Shown piece after piece: positions 1-7,081 of a stretch of DNA of 64,000 bases (positions are counted from its first letter, which is position 1; every line of letters starts with the position of its first letter). A model generated the notes under the pieces. It had not been told where the DNA came from and made no database searches. It saw only the letters and a list, made by a program, of their open reading frames with translations. The position numbers were made by a program, and so were the translations under genes. Source of the DNA: Pseudomonas guariconensis (lineage in GTDB: Bacteria > Pseudomonadota > Gammaproteobacteria > Pseudomonadales > Pseudomonadaceae); assembly GCF_900102675.1 (NCBI RefSeq), contig NZ_FMYX01000008.1, positions 199,172 through 263,171 on the forward strand, read 5' to 3'.

Positions 1-314
1 CGCTCAAGTACGACCCGGAGTCGGGTGGTGTGGCGCCTTTGCTGCTGGCCAAGGGGACGGACTTCATCGCGTTGAAGATCCGCGAGATCGGGGTTGAGCA
101 CCAGGTGCAGATCCTTGAGTCGCCGGCGTTGGCGCGGGCGATCTACTACTCCACCGAGCTTGAGCAGGAGATTCCGGCGGGGTTGTACCTGGCGGTGGCG
201 CAGGTGCTGGCTTATGTGTTCCAGATCCGGCAATACCGGGCGGGGAAGGGCAAGGCGCCGGAGCCTTTGAAGCCTGATTTGCCGATTCCGCCGGATTTGC
301 GGCGTGATCGGTGA
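1..314 (+). CDS. flhB: Flagellar export apparatus switch protein FlhB, C-terminal part (5' end outside window)
   Basis: The open frame runs in from the left edge and codes for the last ~104 residues of FlhB, beginning LKYDPESGGVAP just after the place where FlhB self-cleaves (the NPTH motif lies upstream, outside the window). FlhB sits in the inner-membrane export gate of the flagellar type III system and changes substrate class from hook to filament together with FliK. The conserved cytoplasmic pieces are visible: AKGTDFIALKIREI, the ESPALARAIY segment and the EIPAGLYLAVAQVLAYV helix. The last residues (KPDLPIPPDLRRDR) are a typical proline-rich FlhB tail. flhA follows after a 355-base gap, so the two are probably transcribed separately. 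Confidence 0.95.
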   Translation, partial: LKYDPESGGVAPLLLAKGTDFIALKIREIGVEHQVQILESPALARAIYYSTELEQEIPAGLYLAVAQVLAYVFQIRQYRAGKGKAPEPLKPDLPIPPDLRRDR

Positions 315-669
315 GTTGCTTTAGGTTGCATTGGTTGGTGTTGGGGCTTGTGGGCATATCCGTTTGATGTGTCGACGCTGATTCACCTTTGCGCCCTTAC
401 GGCGGGTCACTTGGTCTTGGTCAAAGTAACCAAAGCCGCTGCGCCTCAGCATTCGCCCCGCTCGTGGCGGTGAGCTGTTGGGCCTATTCGCGGGTTTACC
501 CGCGAAAGGGCCGGAGCAGGCGAAAAGCGCCACCCCCAGAAAACTGGATACACACACGATCCAGAAAACTCCCCCAAAAAAGGCCCAACTCAAAAGTTGG
601 AAGGCTTCTTGCAAAGGCAGCGCCAAACGCCCATTCAGGCGTCAAAGTTTTGCTTGAAGAGGATTTGCG
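315..669. repeat. flhB-flhA intergenic region with palindromic repeats
   Basis: This 355-base gap holds no convincing gene. Bases 487-506 form a perfect hairpin, TTCGCGGG and CCCGCGAA around TTTA, the core of the short palindromic repeats common in P. putida intergenic DNA. Around 388-450 a sequence built on CTTACGGCGGGTCACTT and TTGGTCAAAGTAACCAAA resembles, in reverse orientation, the element at about 28,860-28,930 (CAAAAGTAGG then CGCCGTAAAGGCGAAAAGC). The same CGAAAAGCGCC core recurs at 521-531. The distal part holds the sigma-54 promoter candidate for flhA. Confidence 0.6.
597..613 (+). promoter_or_regulatory. Candidate sigma-54 (RpoN) promoter of flhA
   Basis: The sequence TTGGAAGGCTTCTTGCA has the GG and GC doublets of a -24/-12 promoter separated by exactly ten bases, with the downstream TTGCA matching the sigma-54 consensus. 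It lies 57 bases before the flhA start codon, leaving room for a short leader. flhA is a known FleQ/RpoN target in P. aeruginosa, which supports the call. The TGGCA part is imperfect (TTGGAA). Confidence 0.65.
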
Positions 670-2799
670 GTGGATCGCACTCAGTTAATCAACAGCGCCC
701 GAAACAACCTGGCTGGTCTCGGCCGGGGCAACCTGGGCGTGCCGCTGTTGCTGCTGGTGATGATGGCAATGATGATGTTGCCGATTCCACCGTTCCTGCT
801 CGACGTTTTCTTCACCTTCAACATCGCCCTGTCGATCGTCGTCCTGCTGGTCTGCGTATACGCCCTGCGCCCGCTGGACTTCGCTGCGTTTCCCACCATC
901 CTGCTCGTGGCAACCTTGCTGCGTCTTGCCCTGAACGTGGCCTCCACGCGTGTGGTCATGCTCCACGGCCAGGAAGGCCACGGTGCTGCGGGCAAGGTGA
1001 TCCAGGCCTTCGGCGAGGTGGTGATCGGCGGCAACTACGTGGTCGGTGCGGTGGTGTTCGCCATCCTCATGATCATTAACTTCGTCGTGGTCACCAAGGG
1101 CGCCGGGCGCATTTCCGAGGTGAGCGCACGTTTCACCCTTGACGCGATGCCTGGCAAGCAGATGGCGATCGACGCCGACCTCAATGCGGGCCTGATCGAC
1201 CAGGCTCAGGCCAAGGCCCGACGCGCCGAAGTCGCCCAGGAAGCCGAGTTCTATGGCTCCATGGACGGTGCCAGCAAGTTCGTTCGCGGCGACGCCATCG
1301 CCGGGCTGCTGATCCTGTTCATCAACCTTATCGGCGGCATGCTCATCGGTATCCTGCAGCATGGCATGTCGGCCGGCGAGGCGGGCAAGGTCTACGCCTT
1401 GCTGACCATCGGTGACGGTTTGGTGGCGCAGTTGCCCTCGCTGCTGCTGTCCACCGCCGCCGCGATCATGGTGACCCGAGCCTCCAGTTCCGAGGACATG
1501 GGCAAGCTGATCAATCGGCAGATGTTCGACTCGCCCAAAGCGTTGGCTGTTTCGGCGGCGCTGATGATCGTCATGGGCTTGGTTCCGGGCATGCCGCATA
1601 TCGCCTTCCTGGGGCTTGGCGCGGCGGCCGGGGGCGGTGCCTACCTGGTCTGGCGTCGTCAGCAACAGGCCAAGCTCAAGGCCCAGGAAGAAGCGCAGCG
1701 CCAGCAGGACCTGCTGCCATCGCCCCAGCGTGCCTTGGAAACCAAGGAACTGGGTTGGGACGATGTGACGCCAATCGACATGATCGGCCTTGAGGTCGGT
1801 TATCGCCTGATTCCGCTGGTGGACCGCAACCAGGGTGGCCAGCTGTTGGCGCGGATCAAGGGGGTGCGCAAGAAGCTGTCCCAGGACCTGGGCTTTCTCA
1901 TGCCCACTGTGCATATTCGCGACAACCTGGACCTGCAGCCGAGCGCCTATCGCCTCACCTTGATGGGGGTGATCCTGGCTGAGGCGGAGATCTATCCGGA
2001 CCGGGAGCTGGCCATCAACCCGGGCCAGGTCTTCGGCACGCTCAACGGTATCGCTGCGCGCGACCCGGCGTTTGGTCTTGAGGCGGTGTGGATCGATGTC
2101 GGGCAGCGTGCCCAGGCCCAGTCGCTGGGCTACACCGTGGTCGACGCCAGCACGGTGGTGGCCACCCACCTCAACCAGATCCTGCAGAAACATTGCCATG
2201 AACTGATCGGCCATGAAGAGGTCCAGCAACTGTTGCAAGTATTGGCCAAAGGTTCGCCTAAACTTGCCGAGGAGCTGGTACCGGGTGTCATTTCGTTGTC
2301 AGGCTTGCTCAAGGTCCTGCAGGCGTTGTTGGCCGAGCAGGTGCCGGTGCGGGACATCCGCAGTATCGCCGAGGCAATCGCCAACAATGCTGGCAAGAGT
2401 CAAGATACCGCCGCGCTGGTGGCGGCAGTGCGCGTCGGATTGTGTCGCGCCATCGTGCAAAGCATTGTCGGCGTTGAGTCCGAGCTGCCTGTGATCACCC
2501 TCGAACCAAGGTTGGAACAGATTTTGCTCAATAGTCTGCAAAGGGCCGGGCAAGGCCAGGAAGACGGTGTTCTCCTGGAGCCGAGCATGGCCGAGAAGCT
2601 GCAGCGATCGCTGATCGAAGCGGCCCAGCGTCAGGAGATGCAAGGCCTGCCGGCCATTCTTCTGGTCGCCGGCCCGATCCGCGCCATGCTGTCGCGCTTC
2701 GGTCGCCTGGCTGTACCGAATTTGCATGTTCTGGCGTATCAGGAAATACCTGACAACAAGCAAGTCACCATCGTTGCCACCGTGGGCCCCAACGGCTGA
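670..2799 (+). CDS. flhA: Flagellar biosynthesis protein FlhA
   Basis: A 709-residue protein of normal FlhA length. It forms the nonameric ring of the flagellar type III export gate in the inner membrane; its cytoplasmic domain docks chaperone-substrate complexes. The N-terminal half (about residues 1-330) holds the eight hydrophobic segments and the conserved FHIPEP-family loop (ISEVSARFTLDAMPGKQMAI at about 150-170). The soluble half follows, with LGWDDVTPIDMIGLEVGYRL, and ends VTIVATVGPNG. The start is GTG at 670, preceded by an AGAGGA ribosome site. Only 11 bases separate it from flhF. The sigma-54-like site at 597 is the likely promoter for the flhA-flhF-fleN-fliA group. Confidence 0.97.
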   Translation: MDRTQLINSARNNLAGLGRGNLGVPLLLLVMMAMMMLPIPPFLLDVFFTFNIALSIVVLLVCVYALRPLDFAAFPTILLVATLLRLALNVASTRVVMLHGQEGHGAAGKVIQAFGEVVIGGNYVVGAVVFAILMIINFVVVTKGAGRISEVSARFTLDAMPGKQMAIDADLNAGLIDQAQAKARRAEVAQEAEFYGSMDGASKFVRGDAIAGLLILFINLIGGMLIGILQHGMSAGEAGKVYALLTIGDGLVAQLPSLLLSTAAAIMVTRASSSEDMGKLINRQMFDSPKALAVSAALMIVMGLVPGMPHIAFLGLGAAAGGGAYLVWRRQQQAKLKAQEEAQRQQDLLPSPQRALETKELGWDDVTPIDMIGLEVGYRLIPLVDRNQGGQLLARIKGVRKKLSQDLGFLMPTVHIRDNLDLQPSAYRLTLMGVILAEAEIYPDRELAINPGQVFGTLNGIAARDPAFGLEAVWIDVGQRAQAQSLGYTVVDASTVVATHLNQILQKHCHELIGHEEVQQLLQVLAKGSPKLAEELVPGVISLSGLLKVLQALLAEQVPVRDIRSIAEAIANNAGKSQDTAALVAAVRVGLCRAIVQSIVGVESELPVITLEPRLEQILLNSLQRAGQGQEDGVLLEPSMAEKLQRSLIEAAQRQEMQGLPAILLVAGPIRAMLSRFGRLAVPNLHVLAYQEIPDNKQVTIVATVGPNG

Positions 2800-2810
2800 G
2801 GTAGTGGGTT

Positions 2811-4124
2811 ATGCAAGTTAAGCGTTTTTTCGCCGCCGATATGCGTCAGGCCATGAAGCTGGTCCGGGATGAGCTTGGCTCCGACGCCGCCATCATCGGC
2901 AACCGGCGCATCGCCGGCGGTGTCGAGTTGACGGCCGCGCTGGACTACAAGCTGTCCGCCCTGGCCCCACGCGTGCCGAACATCGAACTCGAGGACGAGC
3001 TGCGCAAAACCCAGACGCGCATCGCCACCGCCCAGGCCGAACTGAGCACACGCAACGAAAGCGACGAGATCGGCAATCGCCAATTGTTCGCCGGATTGTC
3101 GTTGACCGCCTCCGAGCCACTGGTCGAGCCACAGGTTGACGCGCCGGCGCAGGTTGCGGCTCCAGCGCCGGCACCGGTCGATCCGCGTCTGTTCGATGCC
3201 ATGCGCTCGGAGCTGTCGGGCCTGCGCGAATTGCTCGAAGTCCAGCTCGGATCCCTGGCCTGGAGCCAACTGCAGGGCAACAAGCCGCAGCAGGCCAACC
3301 TTTGGCGTCGCTTGCAGCGTATCGGCCTGTCGGGCCCGATCGCTCGCGAAGCACTCGAGCTTGCCGGCGAGATCGAAGACCCGCGCCACGCCTGGCGCAT
3401 GATCTTGGCCCACCTGGCACGGATGATCCAGGTCCCCGAGATCGAGCCGATCGAAGAGGGCGGTGTGATCGCCATGGTCGGTCCGGCTGGTATGGGCAAG
3501 ACCACCACGTTGGCAAAGCTGGCGGCGCGCTACGTGCTCAAATACGGCGCCCAGCATCTGGCGCTGGTGAGCATGGACAGCTTCCGCATTGGCGCCCAAG
3601 AGCAGCTCAAGACATTGGGGCGCATCCTCAATGTGCCGGTTACCTATGTCGACCCGGGCCAGTCCTTGGCCCAGGCGCTCGATCCGCTGTTGCGCAAGCG
3701 CGTGGTGCTGATCGACACCGCAGGCCTGCAGGCCAGCGACCCGGCCCTGCGGCTGCAACTGGAGAGCCTGGCCGGACGCGGCATCGCCGCCAAGAACTAC
3801 CTGGTACTGGCCACCACCAGCCAGAAGCAGGTGCTGACCGCCGCCTACCACAGCTACAAGCGCTGTGGCCTGGCCGGCTGCATCCTGACCAAGCTTGATG
3901 AAACGGCCAGCCTCGGCGAAGTGCTGAGCCTTGCCATCAGTCACGAATTGCCCGTGGCCTATCTGACCGATGGACCGCGCATTCCTGACGACCTGCAACT
4001 GCCGCGCAAACATCAGTTAGTCAGCCGTGCGGTCAGTGTGCAGATGCAGGACGAGCCCAGCGAAGAGGCGATGGCCGACATGTTCGCTGATCTCTACCAC
4101 AACCCAGGCAAGCGTGCGGGTTGA
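2811..4124 (+). CDS. flhF: SRP-type GTPase FlhF, flagellar placement protein
   Basis: A 437-residue GTPase of the SRP family that recruits early flagellar parts to the cell pole. The order is a basic N-terminus (MQVKRFFAADMRQAMKLV), an alanine/proline-rich B region (about 100-130), a helical N domain, then the G domain with the P-loop GPAGMGKTTTLAKLAARY (about residues 225-240), the DSFRIGAQEQL switch, LIDTAGLQASDPALRL (a variant DTAG motif) and TKLDETASLGEVLSLA. FlhF works with the MinD-like ATPase FleN encoded next, and the FlhF/FleN pair sets polar location and flagellar number in Pseudomonas. It ends 88 bases before fleN. Confidence 0.97.
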   Translation: MQVKRFFAADMRQAMKLVRDELGSDAAIIGNRRIAGGVELTAALDYKLSALAPRVPNIELEDELRKTQTRIATAQAELSTRNESDEIGNRQLFAGLSLTASEPLVEPQVDAPAQVAAPAPAPVDPRLFDAMRSELSGLRELLEVQLGSLAWSQLQGNKPQQANLWRRLQRIGLSGPIAREALELAGEIEDPRHAWRMILAHLARMIQVPEIEPIEEGGVIAMVGPAGMGKTTTLAKLAARYVLKYGAQHLALVSMDSFRIGAQEQLKTLGRILNVPVTYVDPGQSLAQALDPLLRKRVVLIDTAGLQASDPALRLQLESLAGRGIAAKNYLVLATTSQKQVLTAAYHSYKRCGLAGCILTKLDETASLGEVLSLAISHELPVAYLTDGPRIPDDLQLPRKHQLVSRAVSVQMQDEPSEEAMADMFADLYHNPGKRAG

Positions 4125-4212
4125 CGAATGGACAGCGCAAAGTACCTGCATCCTGAGCGTCGTGTTCAGCTCCTGATGTGGCCTGGGCCCCGAGACAAGG
4201 TAAAGAACAAAC

Positions 4213-5046
4213 ATGGGTAGCATGCATCCCGTACAGGTGATCGCCGTGACCGGCGGTAAAGGTGGCGTGGGCAAGACCAACGTTTCAGTGAACCTGTCCC
4301 TGGCGCTGGCCGAGCTCGGCCGCCGGGTCATGTTGCTGGATGCCGACCTGGGCCTGGCCAACGTCGACGTCCTGCTGGGGCTGTCGCCCAAGCGCACCCT
4401 GGCCGATGTCATCGAAGGGCGCTGCGAGCTGCGCGATGTGCTGTTGCAGGGGCCAGGCGGTGTGCGCATCGTGCCGGCCGCCTCCGGCACCCAGAACATG
4501 GTGCACCTGGCGCCAGCCCAGCATGCCGGGCTGATCCAGGCGTTCAGCGAGATCGGCGACAACCTCGATGTGCTGGTGATCGATACCGCCGCGGGAATCG
4601 GGGACTCGGTGGTGAGCTTCGTGCGCGCCGCGCAGGAGGTGCTGTTGGTGGTCTGCGACGAGCCGACCTCGATCACCGATGCCTACGCCTTGATCAAGCT
4701 GCTCAACCGCGATTACGGCATGAACCGCTTCCGGGTCCTGGCCAACATGGCGCAGAGCCCGCAGGAAGGGCGCAACCTGTTTGCCAAGTTGACCAAGGTC
4801 ACGGATCGCTTCCTGGACGTCGCCTTACAATACGTCGGTGCCGTGCCTTACGACGAATGTGTACGCAAGGCGGTGCAGAAGCAGCGGGCGGTCTATGAGG
4901 CCTTCCCTCGATCCAAGTGTGCGCTGGCCTTCAAGGCCATCGCGCAGAAGGTCGACAGCTGGCCGCTGCCTGCCAACCCGCGCGGGCACCTGGAGTTTTT
5001 CGTCGAGCGTCTGGTGCAGCCTACCAGCGCAGGACCGGTACTATGA
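4213..5046 (+). CDS. fleN: MinD-like ATPase FleN (FlhG), flagellar number regulator
   Basis: A 277-residue ParA/MinD-type ATPase that limits flagellar number by binding the master activator FleQ. The deviant Walker A motif TGGKGGVGKTNVSVNL lies near residues 11-26, followed by LLDADLGLANVDVLLGL (switch I) and VIDTAAGIGDSVVSF (switch II/Walker B). The C-terminal part carries the membrane-targeting region typical of FlhG. The start chosen is ATG 4213 (MGSMHPVQVIAVTGG); ATG 4222 is an in-frame alternative. The TGA stop overlaps the fliA ATG by two bases, so the two are translationally coupled. In c-di-GMP signalling, FleN also acts with FleQ at biofilm promoters, which is relevant to the adhesin at the right end of the window. 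Confidence 0.96.
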   Translation: MGSMHPVQVIAVTGGKGGVGKTNVSVNLSLALAELGRRVMLLDADLGLANVDVLLGLSPKRTLADVIEGRCELRDVLLQGPGGVRIVPAASGTQNMVHLAPAQHAGLIQAFSEIGDNLDVLVIDTAAGIGDSVVSFVRAAQEVLLVVCDEPTSITDAYALIKLLNRDYGMNRFRVLANMAQSPQEGRNLFAKLTKVTDRFLDVALQYVGAVPYDECVRKAVQKQRAVYEAFPRSKCALAFKAIAQKVDSWPLPANPRGHLEFFVERLVQPTSAGPVL

Positions 5047-5783
5047 ATGCGAGCGGTTTCAAGATGTACAGCCGGGCGGCGCGTGATGCCCAGTACGAAC
5101 TGGTCGAACGTTATGCCCCTCTGGTCAAGCGCATTGCCTATCACTTGCTGGCGCGCCTGCCGGCCAACGTACAGGTCGAGGACCTGATCCAGGCGGGCAT
5201 GATCGGCTTGCTGGAAGTGGCCAACAAATACGATGCCAGCAAGGGCGCGAGCTTCGAAACCTACGCCGGCATCCGCATTCGTGGGGCCATGCTCGATGAG
5301 GTACGCAAGGGGGATTGGGCGCCGCGTTCGGTACATCGCAACACCCGCATGGTCAGCGACGCGATACGCGCCGTGGAGGCCAGAACCGGTCGCGACGCTA
5401 AAGATCATGAAGTTGCTGCCGAACTCCAATTGAGTCTCGATGATTATTACGGGATTCTGAACGACACCCTGGGCAGTCGCCTGTTCAGCTTCGACGACCT
5501 CCTGCAGGACGGCGAGCACGAAGGGCTGCACGAGGATGGCGCCAGTGGCCAGCTGGAACCTTCGCGGGACCTGGAAGACGAGCGCTTCCAGGCCGCGCTG
5601 ACCGAAGCCATCGCCAACCTGCCGGAGCGTGAGCGTCTGGTGCTGGCGCTGTACTACGACGAAGAGCTGAACCTCAAGGAAATCGGTGAGGTGCTTGGGG
5701 TCAGCGAGTCGCGTGTCAGCCAGTTGCACAGCCAGTGCGCCGCGCGCCTGCGCAGCCGTCTCGGGGAATGGCGGGCACGTTGA
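5043..5783 (+). CDS. fliA: Flagellar sigma factor FliA (sigma-28)
   Basis: A 246-residue sigma-28 factor that directs late flagellar and chemotaxis transcription. Region 2 is clear (YAPLVKRIAYHLLARLPANV, VEDLIQAGMIGLLEVANKYD, FETYAGIRIRGAMLDEVRKG, then WAPRSVHR), followed by region 3 and a region 4 helix-turn-helix with LPERERLVLALYYDEELNLK and LGVSESRVSQLHSQ. The ATG at 5043 overlaps the fleN stop; longer in-frame extensions upstream lie inside fleN and are rejected. Activity is expected to be held down by the anti-sigma factor FlgM, not in this window. cheY begins 92 bases downstream, after a GC-rich hairpin. Confidence 0.97.
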   Translation: MNASGFKMYSRAARDAQYELVERYAPLVKRIAYHLLARLPANVQVEDLIQAGMIGLLEVANKYDASKGASFETYAGIRIRGAMLDEVRKGDWAPRSVHRNTRMVSDAIRAVEARTGRDAKDHEVAAELQLSLDDYYGILNDTLGSRLFSFDDLLQDGEHEGLHEDGASGQLEPSRDLEDERFQAALTEAIANLPERERLVLALYYDEELNLKEIGEVLGVSESRVSQLHSQCAARLRSRLGEWRAR

Positions 5784-5830
5784 GCCAGGGTTCGCCACCG
5801 TCGTTGGATGTTGTACCGAATTGATTGAAT

Positions 5831-5851
5831 GCGCGTCCGGGGGCCGGGCGC
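5831..5851 (+). terminator. GC-rich hairpin between fliA and cheY
   Basis: The sequence CGCGTCCGG-GGG-CCGGGCGCG forms a nine-base stem with one mismatch, followed by TTTAAG. It lies between fliA and the cheY ribosome site. It may be a weak terminator or attenuator separating the flhA-fliA group from the che group; the short T stretch makes strong termination unlikely. Confidence 0.4.
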
Positions 5852-5875
5852 GTTTAAGACTGCTTGGAGGTCTAA

Positions 5876-6262
5876 TTGAACAAAGACATGAAAATCCTCA
5901 TCGTTGACGACTTTTCGACGATGCGGCGGATCATCAAGAACCTGTTGCGTGACCTGGGCTTCACCAACACCGAGGAGGCCGACGACGGCACCACGGCGTT
6001 GCCGATGCTGGAAAACGGCCACTATGACTTCCTCGTGACCGACTGGAACATGCCTGGCATGTCCGGCATCGACCTGCTGCGCAAGGTCCGTGCCCATGAC
6101 CGCCTCAAGGGTATGCCGGTGTTGATGGTGACCGCTGAAGCCAAGCGCGACCAGATCATCGAAGCGGCCCAGGCCGGGGTCAACGGCTATGTGGTCAAGC
6201 CCTTCACCGCCCAGGTGCTCAAGGAGAAGATCGAAAAGATCTTCGAACGCGTCAACGGCTGA
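5876..6262 (+). CDS. cheY: Chemotaxis response regulator CheY
   Basis: A single receiver domain (128 residues from the TTG start) that carries the phosphoryl signal from CheA to the flagellar motor switch. The acidic pocket is in ILIVDDFSTMRR, the phosphorylated Asp in FLVTDWNMPGMSG, the Thr in VLMVTAEAK and the Lys in GYVVKPFTAQ. The start was chosen by the ribosome site: GGAGG (5866-5870) is five bases from TTG 5876 but 17 bases from the internal ATG 5888 (MKILIVDD) that most databases would use. Both forms differ by only four residues. cheZ follows after 18 bases. Confidence 0.96.
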   Translation: MNKDMKILIVDDFSTMRRIIKNLLRDLGFTNTEEADDGTTALPMLENGHYDFLVTDWNMPGMSGIDLLRKVRAHDRLKGMPVLMVTAEAKRDQIIEAAQAGVNGYVVKPFTAQVLKEKIEKIFERVNG

Positions 6263-6280
6263 GTCACGTCAGGGGGCGCC

Positions 6281-7069
6281 ATGGAGCAAATGAACACATC
6301 GTTGGGGGAGTTCGAGTCGACCCTGAAGAAACACGCCCAGGAACTGGTCGAGAGCCTCGAGCACGGCCGGTTCGGCGAGGCGGTGCAGCTGATCCACCAG
6401 CTGAACCAGACCCGCGACCGCGGCCTGTACCAGGAAGTCGGCAAGCTCACCCGCGAGCTGCACAGTGCGATCGTCAGCTTCCAGATCGACCCGCGCATGC
6501 CGCAGGCCGAGGAAGTGTCGCAGATCACCGACGCCACCGAGCGCTTGTCCTACGTGGTCAAGCTCACCGAAGGCGCGGCCAACCGCACCATGGACCTGGT
6601 GGAGGCGAGCACGCCGCTGCTCAACGACCTGCAGGCCGAGGCCCAGAATCTGAGCACCGACTGGCAGCGCTTCATGCGCCGTGAAGTCGCAGCGCCGGAG
6701 TTTCGTGATCTGGTCAAGCGCGTCGACAGTTTCCTGACGCAAAGCGCCGAGGGGAACCGCAAGGTCGCTGGCCATCTCAACGACATTCTCCTGGCCCAGG
6801 ACTACCAAGACCTCACCGGTCAGGTGATCAAACGGGTGACCGCGCTGGTCACCGAAGTCGAAAGCAATCTGCTCAAGCTCGTGCTGATGGCCAGCCAGGT
6901 CGACCGTTTTGCCGGTATCGAACATGACCACCAGCAGCTGCGTGCTGAAAAAGATCAAGAAAAACATCCGACTCGGGGTGAAGGTCCGCAGATTCATGCC
7001 GATAAGCGTGAAGATGTCGTGTCCGGTCAGGACGACGTCGACGATTTGCTGTCCAGCCTGGGTTTTTAG
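6281..7069 (+). CDS. cheZ: CheY-P phosphatase CheZ
   Basis: A 262-residue, mostly helical protein that dephosphorylates CheY-P and resets the motor. The catalytic signature DYQDLTGQVIKRV, which holds the Asp and Gln that act on CheY, is at about residues 174-186. The extreme C-terminus (DDVDDLLSSLGF) is the amphipathic peptide that docks onto CheY. The stretch before it (about 225-250) is charged and low in complexity, a flexible tether. It has the common gammaproteobacterial cheY-cheZ-cheA order and is separated from cheA by 12 bases. Confidence 0.96.
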   Translation: MEQMNTSLGEFESTLKKHAQELVESLEHGRFGEAVQLIHQLNQTRDRGLYQEVGKLTRELHSAIVSFQIDPRMPQAEEVSQITDATERLSYVVKLTEGAANRTMDLVEASTPLLNDLQAEAQNLSTDWQRFMRREVAAPEFRDLVKRVDSFLTQSAEGNRKVAGHLNDILLAQDYQDLTGQVIKRVTALVTEVESNLLKLVLMASQVDRFAGIEHDHQQLRAEKDQEKHPTRGEGPQIHADKREDVVSGQDDVDDLLSSLGF

Positions 7070-7081
7070 GGAGCACGTTCA

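Noticed and set aside
685..2238. Long minus-strand open frame opposite flhA (517 codons)
   Set aside because: High-GC shadow of flhA: His/Gln/Asp-rich, no family motifs, no ribosome site; flhA itself matches perfectly.
4128..4218. 30-codon leader ORF before fleN (MDSAKYLHPERRVQ...)
   Set aside because: It overlaps the fleN start but has no clear ribosome site and no known counterpart; too weak to annotate.
5784..5875. Sigma-28 promoter for the cheY group
   Set aside because: No TAAA-N15-GCCGATAA-like sequence was found in the gap; the hairpin is the only clear element.
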